A DNA stretch of 64,000 nucleotides, taken from Riptortus pedestris (Eukaryota > Arthropoda > Insecta > Hemiptera > Alydidae). Positions within the stretch are counted from its first letter, which is position 1. Every line of letters begins with the position of its first letter. Under the pieces are notes generated by a model. The model was given only the letters and a program-made list of their open reading frames with translations. It was not told the origin of the DNA and made no database searches. This document shows, in pieces, positions 1 to 14,600 of the stretch. The DNA lies in NCBI GenBank assembly GCA_019009955.1, contig CM032233.1, forward strand, positions 93,875,001-93,939,000. Direction: 5' to 3'. Position numbers and translations under genes: made by a program.

Positions 1-950
1 CTAAATATGAATTGGTCTAATTGCTAGTTTTTTAACGGCGGGTATAATAAATGAATGACAGCACATTTAATGTATATGTTACACAGCATTTGTGTTATGT
101 GCTGAATATGAGGGGACATATTACATTGGTTAACCGAATATCTAAAATATGAGTGGACCTTATTAGAAGCACCATTTGCAGGTAAGGATTGGTAAATGTT
201 TTGGGAAAGGTATAGAAAAATGGCGTCATGAGCCAACCTCATGAGTGACCTTAAGGTAATTCTGGTTTTAAAAAAAAAATTAATAATATCGAGTCGTTAG
301 TGGTAAACCCCAAATGTTTAGGGGTTGATTAGTGAGAGAGGAGTGAAGGGGCAGTGCTGCTACCTAGAGGTGCAGAGCCTAACTACCGGCGGGGGTCCTC
401 CCACTCCATATCCCCACCTCCCACCCACCCACCACTACTACCATCAACTATCCCCACAAACTACCTTCTCCACACACACACACACACATATGCACCTTAC
501 GCTAAACCAGACACCACAATTTGAATAATACTACAAAAAAAAAAAAAAAAAATGCGGCCCCGCAGGTGCTACGCAAACTTGCGATGGATTGATTCGGAGA
601 TGACGTAATCAATTATATTCTATATTGCTCCCTTACTAATAACCCTGTGTAAATGCAACGTGAACTTTTATCCAGGGACGAGAACATTTAGTGTTGCAAT
701 AGCTAATATTGAAAGAAAAGGTTCAATGAAGGTCGGCAACGGTACAATCAAGATTTTTAAAAGAATTTTAAAAATAAAAATTATGGACCAATAATTGTAG
801 AATGTTATTTTATCAACAAGATTGGTCTTACAATATTTTCGATTTGACTTATAATTAGGCAGGCATTCCCCCCTTCTCTACACCCTGACTCGATCTTGAA
901 CTTTAGTTTTACATGAAACGCCCAAATACCTAGATTTCTAATATGTGAGT
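1..950. other. AT-rich sequence, no gene recognised
   Basis: No coding region, RNA gene or known repeat is recognised. A GC-richer patch at about 345-580 holds a C-rich stretch, a short (CA)n at 471-488 and an A-run at 533-552. It could be part of a promoter or an old retroposed sequence, but nothing decides this. Confidence 0.5.
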
Positions 951-954
951 GTGT

Positions 955-963
955 GTGTGTGTG

Positions 964-1019
<56 letters not shown>

Positions 1020-1062
1020 AAAGAGAGTCTCTCTTTCTCTCTCTCTCTCACACACACACACA
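955..1062. repeat. Compound microsatellite (GT)n(TA)n ... (CT)n(CA)n
   Basis: A short GT tract runs into a pure TA tract of about 50 bp, then an imperfect GA/CT zone and a CA tract. The ends are mutually complementary in part (GT at the left, CA at the right), so the single strand could fold on itself. Confidence 0.95.
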
Positions 1063-4000
1063 ACAATATCTCAATAGTTGATTTCCTAACAAGAGGGTAA
1101 ATTTCCTAGTAAATATAATAGAAGTGAACGTTCGCATAGTAAAAATCTTAAACTGATTTATCTTTCATCCTTTTTTAAAAATTAATTATTGTATTGAGAA
1201 GTGGGTAAGCCGGTGGCTTTTTAGTGAAGTTATACAATTGAATCTGGTGTGTCCTGTCATTGTAGACTCGAAAATTCAAGCCCCCCCCTTCCTTCTATTT
1301 CTTCATTAATATTAAATATCTGCAAACATCTACAAGATGTGGACGGGAAATGTTAGAGAAAAGTGGACAGGCAGTTTTAAGGACTGCATTTCAACGGATG
1401 AGACACAAGTCCTCATTTCACTAGATAAGGTTAAAGTACTAAGTATTCATACAATAAGAGCTAAGAAGGTAATAACTTAATAGCAAAGCAATAAATATAC
1501 TTAATAGCTAGTGGCGCTATTAAATAGTCGAGATGGATTTTAAATTATAGCTTGCACAATAAAGTTATAGAACTATAAAAAGCCGCTCCCCATAAAAATT
1601 ATAATTCCCATAATAAAATGAGAAAGACAGATGGAAAAATGTGATCGTTATGAGTAAAAATGAAGAAAAGAAAGGAAATGTAGTATTCAAAATTACCCTG
1701 ATCAGTAAGCTGTAATTTTATGGGCAGCTCCATTGTTTCTTTAAAAACAGATTATCTATTTGATTTTCTTGGCTATAATTAACCAAACTAGAATCGATAA
1801 TACTTAATCATCATCTTAGTAAAAATTCTGTTCCAGCAATATAAAAGGCCTGATGCCACAGGACCAAAATTTGTCTCATTTGAAGTGTTTCGTCCTTTTC
1901 AATTAGAATAAATAATCTTCGGCATCAGAAAAACACGTCATCCCTTCAGTCGTATTACGCAGCAACCTAGTTAGTTTTTATCTCAGTCAAACATCCCATG
2001 CGTGTTTCATTTGTATATAGCATTATTTTACGCTCGGTTGAGCAAGACATGATTAGTTGCAAGGGTGTGATTGAACTTTGGACTAGAACATATAGAAGCC
2101 CAAGTGGAAAATGAATGATTCTGGTTGGAAATAGTATTCACTAACTTTTTTGGGTGAAGATCCATATTAATCCTTGGAGCAGGTTGAATATATTAGACAA
2201 CTTAATTTTCATATACCGCTTACATGAAGGCCTTCTCACACTTTCTATATAGGTGGTTGCTAATAAATATAATCTAGCACGTTTATCTTGAATTTTGATA
2301 GGGTTCGTGCATTCTAAGTATTAACTAATAAATGCAATTAAGTGATTTTTAATACAATGTTAAACATTTTACCAAATCTTAGAATCGCTATGTTTTCTAA
2401 AAACTTTCTTTAAAAGAACTATCTGTTTTTCTGGAACTTTAGTGAGGTGTAGCAGTTAAGAGGATACTTATAAGAAGGCTGGTTCAATGATTGCCAGCTA
2501 TATGCTATCTAGAACGTTAGCAACTGATGGCTTTTCTATGGAGAACAGCCAACGGTGAGGTGTATTTCAGCTGACAGGCATCTCTCTGCATTTTATATGA
2601 CAAGTAAGGCACACTTTCAAAGCCTTGTCTCTGAAGAGATATAACGAAGGACTGCTCACAACAAAGAATTCCATGACATCTAGTAGACACTAATTTTTCC
2701 CATGAAAGATTTCGTAAAATCAAATATCTTAAGGATCCGCGCAGTGCGATTGAAATCAAATGAATTTCGCGTACACGTGCTAGAATCCCACTTGCGTTAA
2801 AAAAAATATGTTAAAAATCCCAATTAATATTATTGAAATAATGAATCTTTTTTTCACCTAAATATTCTGCATAAGTGTCAAATGGATGTACATACCATTA
2901 AAAAAGGAACCAGTAATATGATTTTTTATTATAGGTACTAATAAACATAGTCAAAAGCAGATGTTGGCCTCTGCTACCACCTTTGGCCATCCATTGGAGG
3001 TTGTCCTTAATTCTGGAACACAGCTTCCGCAGGTCTTCTTCCAAGGCCTTTCTCCACCTCTCTCTCAGTCAGCCTTACTCTTCTGCTCTTCAGATGTGTC
3101 ACATTATATATTTTTTGTGATCCCGCTGAGCTCCGTCTATGATTACAGCGATAAAATACTTTTTATCGCTCAGCTGGCATCAGGTCTCCATCCGTTTCGT
3201 CTTAAAAACAACAGATCCCTAGTTGGTACTCTACTATTTATACATCAGACACTCCCTTCTAAATAAAACATGCTTAGACGGCTGAATTGTTTATCTAATG
3301 AAAATTTCTTTAGTGGAATTTATGAAAAACGTCGTATGACATTATTTGACTATGCAAATATCGATAAGGTCAATATTTCTGTCATTCTATATCAAAGAAT
3401 GCCACACAATGTTTTTTTTCTTTTTATAATACTGTGTCCTGATTAATCCACCCTCGTGATTTTCAGAGTTCTCCTGCAACTACAAACTTCAAATATCCTC
3501 TTAGTTTACAGGAACAATGCCCCAAGATTTGCTTGTATACAAATCAACATATCGTTACAACATAATGTTTTGATATTTATTTCTGTACTTGATTTATGTG
3601 AATAAAATCCACATAAATTGAGCCAATCAAATTGAAGTGTATTTATAATAATTCACAAAAAATCAAAGTACGGATGGCTGAATGGTGAAAATAATAGGTT
3701 TGGAGGTTGGCACTCCTTGATTTTTAGGCTGCCAAATTGGAAATTTAAGCAAACCGATTATAAGATAATTCTTAAAACATATGAGTTCCATTTCAAATGT
3801 TCAACATTTTTTTTGCAACTGCTGTATTAAAATATTCATGATAGGGAAAATAGCGTGTTCTATGGACAAAATGATCGGATAAGGCTCAAAATATAATTTC
3901 AAAATGGACAATTATGCTTGAGTTTAAAACTCACTGGAATATTATTGAATAAAATGCCTATTCTTAAGGCTAGCGAAAAATAATTATACACTATAGTAAT

Positions 4001-7000
4001 TCTTAACAAAGATGTATACCTCAATATGAACACTTTTTAGTTGAGTATAGTAAAACTACCATGCTGACTTCATGTAATATTTTTTGTTTGTATAACTTTA
4101 AAATCTAAAATACAAACTTTTCTACTGTATACAACAAATTTATTTTCTTCTGGAGAAGTACTTATGTTTTCCTTGAACTCATTGTAGCTATTAATGTTAA
4201 GGCATTTGCTTTAATAACTTTGAGTCCTGAAAAAGTTTCCTCCATGGACGAGAGGTTTTATTAAATGAAAGCATGTAAAATAAGTAGCCCAAATGACCTA
4301 CAGACGGACACATCCCAATTAGCGTTGCGTGAATAAATAATTGTCATTCGTGACTAACACTCGAGCACCAGCTCTTGAATATTGAGTTTTATTGCAAGTC
4401 GTTGAATTCTTTAAGAAGCAAGAACAATGCAGGCCGCTACTGTGAATGCAGCTTAGGCGGATGTTAGCGGAAGTATATACAACCGAGAAGGTAGTTTATA
4501 CCTGGATGTTCGGTCTCACTTCCGCTACATCAGAAACCCATTCCTGCCCGAAACATATTTTAGCTTTTGAGGTGGTAAAAGTTATGTCACCCCAGGTAAA
4601 CACAGCACTTCCGCCCTCTCAGCACATCTGCATCTCAACTATATGACTTCTCACGTTTTTTTTTTTAACCGGAACGGAGCACGATTTTACAGGACATGCA
4701 ATGCAAAACTAACATCTTGCTATCATGTTCACAACAAAATGTCATTAGCTGTACAAACTAGTTTGCACTGTTCGAACTCATTTTCAAAATGGAAGTACAA
4801 GTACTATGTGAAATTATTACTGTTCTCTAATATTTACATGAGGGCCACAATTTATACTTAGGTATACATTTTTAGTTTGCATTTGATTATCATAGACAAC
4901 GGAAACTGCTTTCTTTTAATTATATTTTTGAATTTCCTATTTTCCCAATGGTGCAAACTATCGATTGAAATAATGGGATACAAGTCCATAAAAAATAAAT
5001 TTCAGACGGTACATTATATCATTTCCTAGGGAAAAGATAAAAAATTCTACTAATGTCTCAGAAGTATTTTTACTATTCTTTAATGTTCAAAAACTCTAAT
5101 AGTTCATAAAGATTTCATACGGTATATTGGCAACGTAGACAAACCTACACGGTGTTTATAACTTCATAAAATTAAAATTCTCTTATACACAGAATTTAAG
5201 TAAGGGCCCTACGAAATCCAAAGACGGGAGGCCCTACAATATAAAAGTATATTGTTATAGAGTGTACATTATCTTTAATATTTTTGTGTCCCCTTAATGA
5301 TTTCCTCTATGTTGGTTTAGCCGTATTTCCCAATTTACAAATCTGAAACAATTGCTTAGATATATTCTCACAGGCAATTTGTGAAAGGGGCACATTTTAG
5401 ACAAATAAATACGACGAGCTGGCTCGTAAGTGGGAATCTCCTTCCAAGAAGCGGGACATAGAAACCGAACCAATTCACATGAGTGTTCTCTTCCACCCCA
5501 GGCAATATGGTTACTAACTCGTGGTACAACAACCTTGAGTTAAATACCTAGTGGTTGTTGTGTAACTCGAAGATAGTTTGGGAAACAAGGATGCATAATT
5601 TAGTGAGATAAGCTTCCGTCAATTCCCCAACTAACTGAGAGAACACTATCATAATCTGGGGTAAATAAACAGAATTATCAAGCCTAAGTATAGGTAAATC
5701 CTCACCCCCTCCGACACTAACAATCGTTTACAATTGGACAAACGATTTATTGAATAATTATACCATTCGAAAATTAACTAGTGTATTAAAATGAACTCGA
5801 TATATCGAAAATATATGCGATTAATATTTAATTAAATTCTATATGTTAATAGCAATTGCTATTCATCTAGAGATATGAATACTTATACAATTTTTAAAAC
5901 TAATCAGAATGTGGGAAATTTTATACAATGAGAAATAGCCAAGGAATAATTGAATGAGAATGGATATCATAAACTAGAGCTATGAGTGCTTATATATGAG
6001 AACTCTCACTATCATCAAATAAAAGATTGAAACTTCTATTAATTGGTTAAATATAGGATTTACCATATTTTTAGATTGAAGCTTTCTTAATACTCCCATA
6101 ATATGAAGCTTAGTATTTTAATTTTCCATTAGTTTCACGCCACTGATTAAACTTGAAAATGTGAACAAATTTTTCATTTTTTCTCTTTATGAACAGATAA
6201 TTATACCTAAGTTCATAATTCAACTTATATCCGAATGAAAGAGAAAAGCAAAAGGCACAGTTTAACTCAGGATTTACAGAAGCTAAACTTTTAATGAAAG
6301 GAACTATCGCTTACGATTATTCAAATTCACCACTTATAAATCCAATCTAAAGATCCATTTCATATTTATCGGAAGGTTGAAAAAGAAATCATCCAGTCCA
6401 TTATATGAACTGACTAACAAGAGTGAGCGGGAATATACAACAACGTTCCTCAATAATACAAGTGCATATGAAATATTGGCCCTGATCTGCAAACATCTTC
6501 TGACCCCAAATATCACTCTTGGAATATCTATAATAACTACTCAACCATCAAGTTAAGAGAATATTAGCAAAGCCATCGGTTGTCCTTTTAAAAAATTCAT
6601 TAACCCATTGAATAAAATTGCATGCAAATAATAATAGATTGGATTATTGCTTACAGCCCAAAAACTTCAAGGATGACAAGGATTATATGAAAGTTTGTAT
6701 GATTTAAATATTCAGAGAGCTACAAGTTTTTCTTTTTTTTTTTTTTTTTTAGCTTAGATGTTATGTTAAATCTGATTATCATAAGTTTACATTATATTAG
6801 CAAATAATTCCTAATAATATAATTAAAAATTACATCTTCACATTTTTTCACTCCCGGTTGCTTTTTTAAGTTTTATATTTCGGATTTCTTTGTGTCATAA
6901 AATATAATCTGTATTTATTATTAGCCATTTTATGTCACAAATAAAAATAACTTAAACAAATTGACAAATTCATTTATCGAAAAATGTTTAGTAGTAAAGT

Positions 7001-7260
7001 GTTCCGTTTTCTTTATTATTTTGATAGTATATTAGTGTAGAAATGTTCTAAATAAGTACGGTTTTTCAACATCCTTTAAACTACGTAAAGTTCAATTAAT
7101 GAACATATTTTGTTGAATAGCATTATGGACTTAAGACTGGGGCTTTGTGGGTTTTATTAAAAATTTGAAATATTTAGAATTTCAAATAAAAATACAAATT
7201 TGTGAACATGAGAAATTTAAATCGGAATCAAATTAGTTAAAGCAATTTTCAGAATTTGGG
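1063..7260. other. Long AT-rich stretch, nothing recognised
   Basis: Only short chance ORFs of 60-101 codons are present, without a family signature. A GC-richer patch at about 2,960-3,150 reads on the minus strand as a charged peptide followed by stops. It might be a decayed mobile-element fragment, but I cannot name it. A T-run lies at 6,731-6,750. Any exon here is too short or too diverged to be seen. Confidence 0.5.
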
Positions 7261-7529
7261 AATAGATTTTTTTTTTTTTTTTTAAATTGGAGTAAAATAA
7301 AATTGTCCTGCATTGAATTCCTGGATTTTACCCTTTGGCGAAAACGCACCCAATAGATTGGAATAAACAAATTGATGCATGTAGATGTATAATTTTGGTT
7401 AGGCCTCATTTTGGATGTTTACTAAATAGGATCGATAGACATTTGAAGGTATTTTTTGAGGCGACGAAAATAGCCGATTTCTCATTACAAACAGCTGTGA
7501 TTGGTCTGAGTGGGTAATGTTATTTGTTT

Positions 7530-7560
7530 TTTTCTTTGTTCTAGCAGCGTGTTGAGTAGC
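7530..7560 (+). promoter_or_regulatory. Possible splice acceptor (weak)
   Basis: A polypyrimidine stretch of T with a few C runs up to ttgttctag followed by cagcgtg at about 7,545. This matches a 3' splice-site consensus. It is followed by a GC-richer block (7,550-7,720) unlike its surroundings. No coding frame is convincing in that block, so the site may be chance. Confidence 0.2.
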
Positions 7561-7959
7561 AGAGGGGTGGGGTAGCTGATCTGCCCATCACTCCTGGGTC
7601 CTGCCCTACAAAGGTTCCCGACACCTCTTAGGGGGTGGGTTACTTCCCAGACAGGTAGTGGGGCAGGAGTAACAGGAATCTACCGACAGATAGAGACAGC
7701 TACCCAGAGAATATAGAGCGAGAGAGAGGATGACAAAGAAAGAGCACAGAAATAGAGTGAGAGAGAGAGCTTTTAAAGGGGCTCTTGCGATCGAAGAAGT
7801 AACTCATTTGTTTGTTCATGAGTACTGTTTTGTTTGTATGCATACAAGTAGAAACAAAAAGCCTTGTACGCGCGCACAGACACATCAACCCAAATAATTA
7901 AATTGCATAAGATATATATAATAGCGTAATCACAATTATTTGTTTATTTAGATTTAGCC

Positions 7960-8100
7960 ACAAAGAATGCGGAAATTCATTAAATAACATCCTTATTCCC
8001 ACCCCGGCTAGAAAAGGGTGGTAACCTGTAGAGAACCCGTCCCTATTAGCCTCAGTTGCAAAAAGTGGACGTTAATAAATAATAATAATAACAAAGAATG
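7960..8100 (+). repeat. 5'-truncated SINE copy with target-site duplication
   Basis: The body (about 7,973-8,090) matches the 3' part of the tRNA-headed SINE at 19,945-20,165. It shares the block reading ggctagaaaagggtggtaac and the end aaagtggacgt followed by a simple AAT tail. The tRNA-like head is missing. The 10-bp sequence acaaagaatg occurs at 7,960-7,969 and again at 8,091-8,100, immediately outside the element. That is the target-site duplication expected of a LINE-mobilised retroposon, so this is a genuine insertion of a 5'-truncated copy. Confidence 0.85.
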
Positions 8101-9175
8101 TGGGGTAACCATTGTAATAAAATAATCTAGAAAGAAGATTACGTTCAAGACAAAATGTTTCTAATAAATGAAATTTCAAAAGTTTTGTTACTTAGTTATC
8201 TAAATGGTGTATACGTGGATCAGAATATCCAGTACAATTCTTTTTGGAATGTCATCGGTGTACTTATATTTCGGGCGATCGATGTGAATAAAGGTCTGCA
8301 GAATATTTCATTCATGACAAGACTCAAATCAATGAACGGCTTTTCTTCCTAAATTTTAAATTTAGGTATTATATTTTCAGTATTCAAAAATTAAGATGAA
8401 TATTATATCAGTATTAACCAAAATTAAACGGTAAGTTTGCTAGAGTTATTTTTACTTGTGCGCATCGTTCTCTGGAGACAACTATTTAAAGTTTCTGTAA
8501 TGATTATTATTTTCCATTACACCTGCCGTTTTTGCTAGTTTTTCTTTCTTTTTTGTTATTTTATAGAGGTTTCGCTGGGACTAAGGTGATTTATTTTAAA
8601 AAGTCAATACAATTCACGGCTTTGAGCGAGCAACCAAGATAAAGTGAGCATAAAAAATCGACAAAATCTGTAATGGATACTTAAATTGAAGTAGACTCAG
8701 TCAATGACAAGTTACTAGGTATGTGTTTTACATGGATAGGCCAACCTTAAAAAAATGTTCAAGAAATAGATTAAAATAAAATATAAATGCTGTATTTAGG
8801 ACCTACAGCTCGTCAAAGATTTGAATAATTTACTCTTTTCCTAGCTACCTATGTACAGATAAAATTGAAGAACAATTGTAATGTATAATAGGGGGTAAGA
8901 TTATGTAGAATAAAAGTACCATCATAACATGATAACATTAATTCAAGAAGGTAGCTGCTATGGTTTACAACTAACTACCTGATGATGTAGGGATGGTATT
9001 AAATCAAAGTACAATAAAACTGTAACTGCATGTTGATGAAATTTTGTCTGTCAATTATGTATTTCGCCTACCCAATAAGTGGAAGAATCTATTTAAATGT
9101 TTGGTTACAATTTGATTCGTCTTCCAGAATGCTTAAGAGGAATTTTAATTTTATTTAATTCGATTTCATCAGGAA
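8101..9175. other. AT-rich stretch, nothing recognised
   Basis: No gene or repeat is recognised. A 65-codon open frame at 8,155-8,352 shows no family signature. Confidence 0.45.
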
Positions 9176-9176
9176 G

Positions 9177-9179
<3 letters not shown>

Positions 9180-9225
<46 letters not shown>
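9180..9225. repeat. (TA)n microsatellite
   Basis: Pure TA tract of about 45 bp in AT-rich DNA. No repeat element is evident around it. Confidence 0.95.
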
Positions 9226-9229
<4 letters not shown>

Positions 9230-9961
9230 ATTCATAAATAAATACAAATGACATTACAAATAATGTTGTAAGGGGATGAAAACAATTGAATATAATCAGT
9301 ATGAAACAGTTAATTTTTAAATAAATAATTAAAAGGTATGTTTGAACTGTTAAAAATAAATTCTGTTCTTTGAACCCTGTCTTAGAGTCATAGTGTTAGG
9401 GTAAATAGTATTTTGCTTAGAAAACCTAATAAACCTTCCAGACCAACATTAAAAAATACATAAATTAAAAACTTTTGGGAAGGTGTAACACACAAGTAAT
9501 ACAATACAATTGCTTTTGTTAATTTCAATGAACTACTTAGCACTTACTCCTTCCCAAAAGTCTTTAGGTAATAAACAAAAAAAAAAAAAAAACAGTTGTC
9601 AGCGTATCAAATTTTATTTATCAATGATATATTATATTTCTTGCTTCATTTAAATAAATCATTGCTCCTTGTGACTCACTCATAATATATACTGTTCATT
9701 CCCAAATTCAGTCATTTCACAATTCTATCAAATGTTGCATTGAACTCAAAAATGAATGAATAAGGAAACATTTTTAACTGTTGTTTTTTTCCAGATTCCA
9801 TACTTTCTTAATTTGTTAAAAAATGGATTTCTCAGTCCTCCCTAATAGTCAATATTTTTGCAGTAATAAGATATAGTAGTGTGCAGTAATAAGACACATC
9901 CCTCTAGAAACCGGCTGATGGAGTTTCTTTTGGGATGAAATAGTTTTTACTAATCATATAC

Positions 9962-9965
<4 letters not shown>

Positions 9966-10009
<44 letters not shown>
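9966..10009. repeat. (TA)n microsatellite
   Basis: Pure TA tract of about 42 bp. It is followed some 200 bp later by a GC-richer block (10,150-10,395) that stands out in composition but has no recognisable coding frame. Confidence 0.95.
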
Positions 10010-10010
<1 letters not shown>

Positions 10011-10149
10011 AAAACCAGATCTACTAAAAATAATATGCTAAATTATTTAGATTTCCGAAAGCATAATTTCATTTGACTCATTGAATCAGTTCCTGAGTGG
10101 ATAAAAATATTTTTTTTAAATAAAAATAAAACTTAATGTTCTTATGATC

Positions 10150-10395
10150 TTACTGAAAATGATCACAGGTGAGCGGCGTGCCTCATAAATATTTTTTTGT
10201 ATCTTAGACCTGACGGCCTATTAGAAGCCCTTCTAGTTGTGCCTAGATAGCTACTTTGAGAGGTGCTAACAATTCTTGAGGCGTTCCACTCTATCCTTGG
10301 TGTGTTCAGCGCCTAGGTACCTGTCACCGTGCAAACGGCCCAGTAGCGGTCTTCCTGAAGGACGATCCTTGGAGGCATCTTTGACCCCTTAATGA
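10150..10395. other. GC-richer island, unidentified
   Basis: About 245 bp with clearly higher G+C than the surrounding DNA, including gtgagcggcgtgcc and ggtacctgtcaccgtgc. Both strands are broken by stops. The composition suggests an old mobile-element or SINE-like fragment, but I recognise no family. Confidence 0.3.
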
Positions 10396-11500
10396 AAAGC
10401 CGGACACAATTTTTCAAATCTTTGTTCATAATTTTTTTCCCCTTTAGCATATTTCATTCTTTTTATTTTTTTAATTTGAGAATTAATTACTTATTTAGAG
10501 TTGTGTTTAATTTTTAGCATTCCAATTCTCTTCTCAAGATCAATTAATGCTTCGTCCATGTATATAATAAATATCTTTTGACCACAATAGTGAGTACGGT
10601 GCGTGAAGTTGAAAAAAATGAAATTACCGAAGTCATTGGTGTGTATATTTGAAATGTGGGAAATTATAAAAATAATTACAAGCAATTCAATAATAAAATT
10701 CCTGTAATTATGATGAATAAGGCCTCAAATAAAACTATCAACTTTCTGATTATACTTAAAAAAAAAAAAATGGACATCTAAATAATTCTGGATTAATTCA
10801 TAGTAGCAAGTATTCTCTACATTCTCAGAAAATCTAAATTTGAATTCAATTCAAAAGCTTAGAAAAGAGGAGTTTAAGACACATTTACCCTTCAAGTTTG
10901 AAATTCTGTTGATGCGACCACATTTTTAATTCATCTGAATTAGACCACCTCTGCAATCCAACAAACCCACTCCATTAATTATTTGCATATCTTGAGGTTT
11001 TTATGGTGAAATAAATAAGTGGCTAAAACAATAAATAAATAAACAATATTTATCAATTAATATTAAAAGTAATTCATTTGTATTACATATTTAATATTTA
11101 GAAGTTAATTGTAATTGATAAAATAACCTATTTTTAGAGTCATATTTTAATAAAAAATACTTTTTCCATTAACCGAAATTTTAACGATGTCTGTATAGCA
11201 AATACTCAAGTGTAATTTGAAAATTACTTTGACTTAGAGCTGTGTTCTGTCTTTAACTAAAATTTCCCGTCCAGTGCTCTCAGCTTATTGATGAGATTTT
11301 ATTAAACTTTTTATGACCTATATGAAAAAGGAAACAGAACGTCAAAGGCTCTTTCTGTGTATTTGCTTGAGCACTAAGCTTTCTGTGTAGGTCTCCAACA
11401 CTCTGGAGCCTCTTTTGTGCATGAGAATATTTAAAATGTGACCGATTCTGACAGCGATAACGCGTGACAGAAACGGCGAAAGGGCATTGTGAGTGGGAGA

Positions 11501-11665
<165 letters not shown>

Positions 11666-11669
11666 AGTG

Positions 11670-14600
11670 CTTTAATTGAAGCCGTAGAGAAGTCGAATTT
11701 GTTTATCCCCGTCCAGGGAGGACCTTTTACACCAAACTTAACTCCTACAAAAACAGGAGCAGGCCACGCACTTCTACCTGCGTCACGCGATACTTTTCGC
11801 AAAAACTACACCCGCTAAGCGGAAAGAAATACCTCTCACCACAAAGAAAACTTTAGTAATATAAAGGACATAAACATTTTATTACTGCGTTAATATTATA
11901 TTACATATCAATGTACTAGGTTGAGTCTCACTTTCTTCGAGATCAGTATTAATTAAATCTCATCCTAGTAATTAAAATTAATTTTACGAATGGCGGCATT
12001 TTTCTTTTGTGCCACGGCTTCAGTTTTAATGGCACTCTTATTAATGGGCTAAATTTTCTTTTCATTATACGGGAACATAAAGTACATTGTTGCCATTAAC
12101 AATTCTTTTATATCTTTTTATTATCCAATTTTATAGATAGGAAATTGCTGGTGTAAATGAAATGAAGACATATTTCAGCCATTAAAAGAGAAATAGATTT
12201 AATAGATACGGAATACATTACTTTGACAATAAAAACAGATCCTTAGAGAGTCTTGTTTATTCGGAAGATTGTAAGACATGATTTAGTAGATTTTTCTTAA
12301 AAGATCGGCTATTCAGGCTGAATTAAAGTCGAAATTAAAAAAAAAAATCCTTCAATATCCTATAAATATATCTCGAATATGAGAAAAATAAGATCTGATG
12401 AAATATGCATATATCCTTGTTAACCCACTAATGGCTGTAATTTAGGTTTGATTATTTCCAAAATCGACGTTAACTTATTTAAAACTGAACATATAATTTG
12501 TTAATGGCCTAAATCTGAAGAGGTGTGAATTTTGAGAGAGGGTACAATGTAAACTTCGAAATATCTTCTTTATTAAGTATAGTATCTGTCTTTATTAAGA
12601 GTGATATCAGAAAACTGTTGATAATCAGTCTGGCTGGTTTTAATATATACTACAATTGTACATTTGAACTTAGCTATTTCATTTATTTTTTCAGCCAATA
12701 ATGCGCTTTTCATATTAAGCCGTTATATCACTAAACTTCTCAAGTTTATAGTCGATGCCTTGTTCCCAAAAGGTTCTTACTACGGAAGAAAGAAAGAATA
12801 CAATGCGGCTTGACGTCACCTATGTGCCATTCTAGCACTGGGAGAAATCTGCTTTCTGTGCGCAGCCCCTGAGTAGCAGACTTTAATGTCTTTTGGATTA
12901 TAATGGTTCAGGAGTTGAATACATTATTTGGTAGAGGTATTAATTAGGTAATCAACAGCAGATGATAATCGTTATATACAATAAACTTTAATTAATTTGT
13001 TTTAATTACAACCAAGCAATGGATAAACCGTTTTTTCTTAATATATATATATATATATATATTGCATATAAGGTTATATTCAAAGCTCTTTTCTATATTA
13101 AATTTATATCTAAGAGGCGGATCGGAAAAAATTGTATACTAGAACATTTTCGTTTTAATTATAAAAAGTTATATCTGGAATAATAAGCTACTCATTGAAT
13201 ATTTATATATGTTTCTAGATGATATTTCTTTATCATACAAAAAGGAAAACAAATTTTGTTCTGTTCATCTAGTGTGATTCCTACTTGATAAGAATAACTG
13301 TCTAAGACAAAACAAAATCCCATAAAATATAATTGATTTCTATAGAATTAAAAAAAAAAAAATTATAAAATGCATCATTTCTCCAGTTTAAAAGTCCAAA
13401 TATTTGGCTTCCATACTTTCTTAGCTGCTTAAGTTTTTTAATAAGTAAAAATTTTGTTTTTCATTTAAAATATTTAGCAAGATGGAGTGGTGGTAATTTT
13501 TTCCCAATTAAAAGAACTTAAATAATTCTATAGTTACAATTAAATGTATGGACTCATACAGAATGTCTATTAAGAGTGAAATAAAAATAAATAACGTATC
13601 TTCAACTAATGAAAAATGTTGGAATGAAACTGTAATAATCCATCGGTATCTTAAAACTGTGAGCCACCTATTTATTTTGTGCTCATTCTAAATTCCATTC
13701 AAAGTATGTTCAAAATACTCCAATAAAAATATTTGTTACATGCAGCCATTAAAAGCCAAAGTTATTCGAGCGACATATTGAATCTTATGTATTATTGCAT
13801 ATTTTATAAAATGATCAGTGTAATTGATTTGCAACAAATATTTCAGGTTGGAAGACTAAATATGTTGTCGATAATAGCTTTGAAAATTATTTTATATACG
13901 TCACAAGAAGTGAAATTTAAACAAAACGATTTAAAGTACTGGAAATAAAATAACATCTTAGTGGTATAATGAATAGTTTATTTTACAGAATGAACATATG
14001 TTGGAATAAGTAAATATTCGGGAATTTGGACTAAAGTTTTGAACAAGATTCAGAAGGAAAATGAGTTTGAAATATGAACATTTATAGTCTAAGATATAAA
14101 CTAATTTCAATGCTTACAAAATAACAAAAACAATGGAATTTCATCAAAGAATAAATTTGAAGGGAAAATATTTTAAATACTGAATTCCCAAAAGAATTTC
14201 AATTATTTCCAAATGGTTCTTAACACAGTTAATTGTGCTACAGAAAATATATTTTGTGATTAAAAAAAAATAATAAGGCATATGCAGGAGCAATATTCAT
14301 TTTTTGTCTGCTTAGAAAAAATGACTGACTGCATTTTTTCCATTTATTTTGTTTTTCAAGTATTTCTACTCTCTTCTTATTTCTTTTCCCCTATTAATAT
14401 GGTATTATTCAGGGCTGATTCAGAGGACCATTCGGCCGTGGCTCATAAATCAAAATGAAAAAGTATCTAATGAAGGGCAAAGTGAATGTTTCTGAATGTT
14501 AGCGGGGCCCCCCGAGATTGGGGCCTCACCGGGCTCAGCTCCTTCTCCACGCTACTCAGCCATCACCTCCCGACCGCGAATTATTATTTAATGCCTCGGC

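Noticed and set aside
8975..9030. Another hammerhead-like motif (CTGATGATG near 8,979)
   Set aside because: No convincing stem II, GAAA or palindromic stem III follows.
12842..12880. An R1 end (aaatctgct ... cgcagcccctg)
   Set aside because: The short resemblance is real, but no other R1 block is nearby, so chance cannot be excluded.
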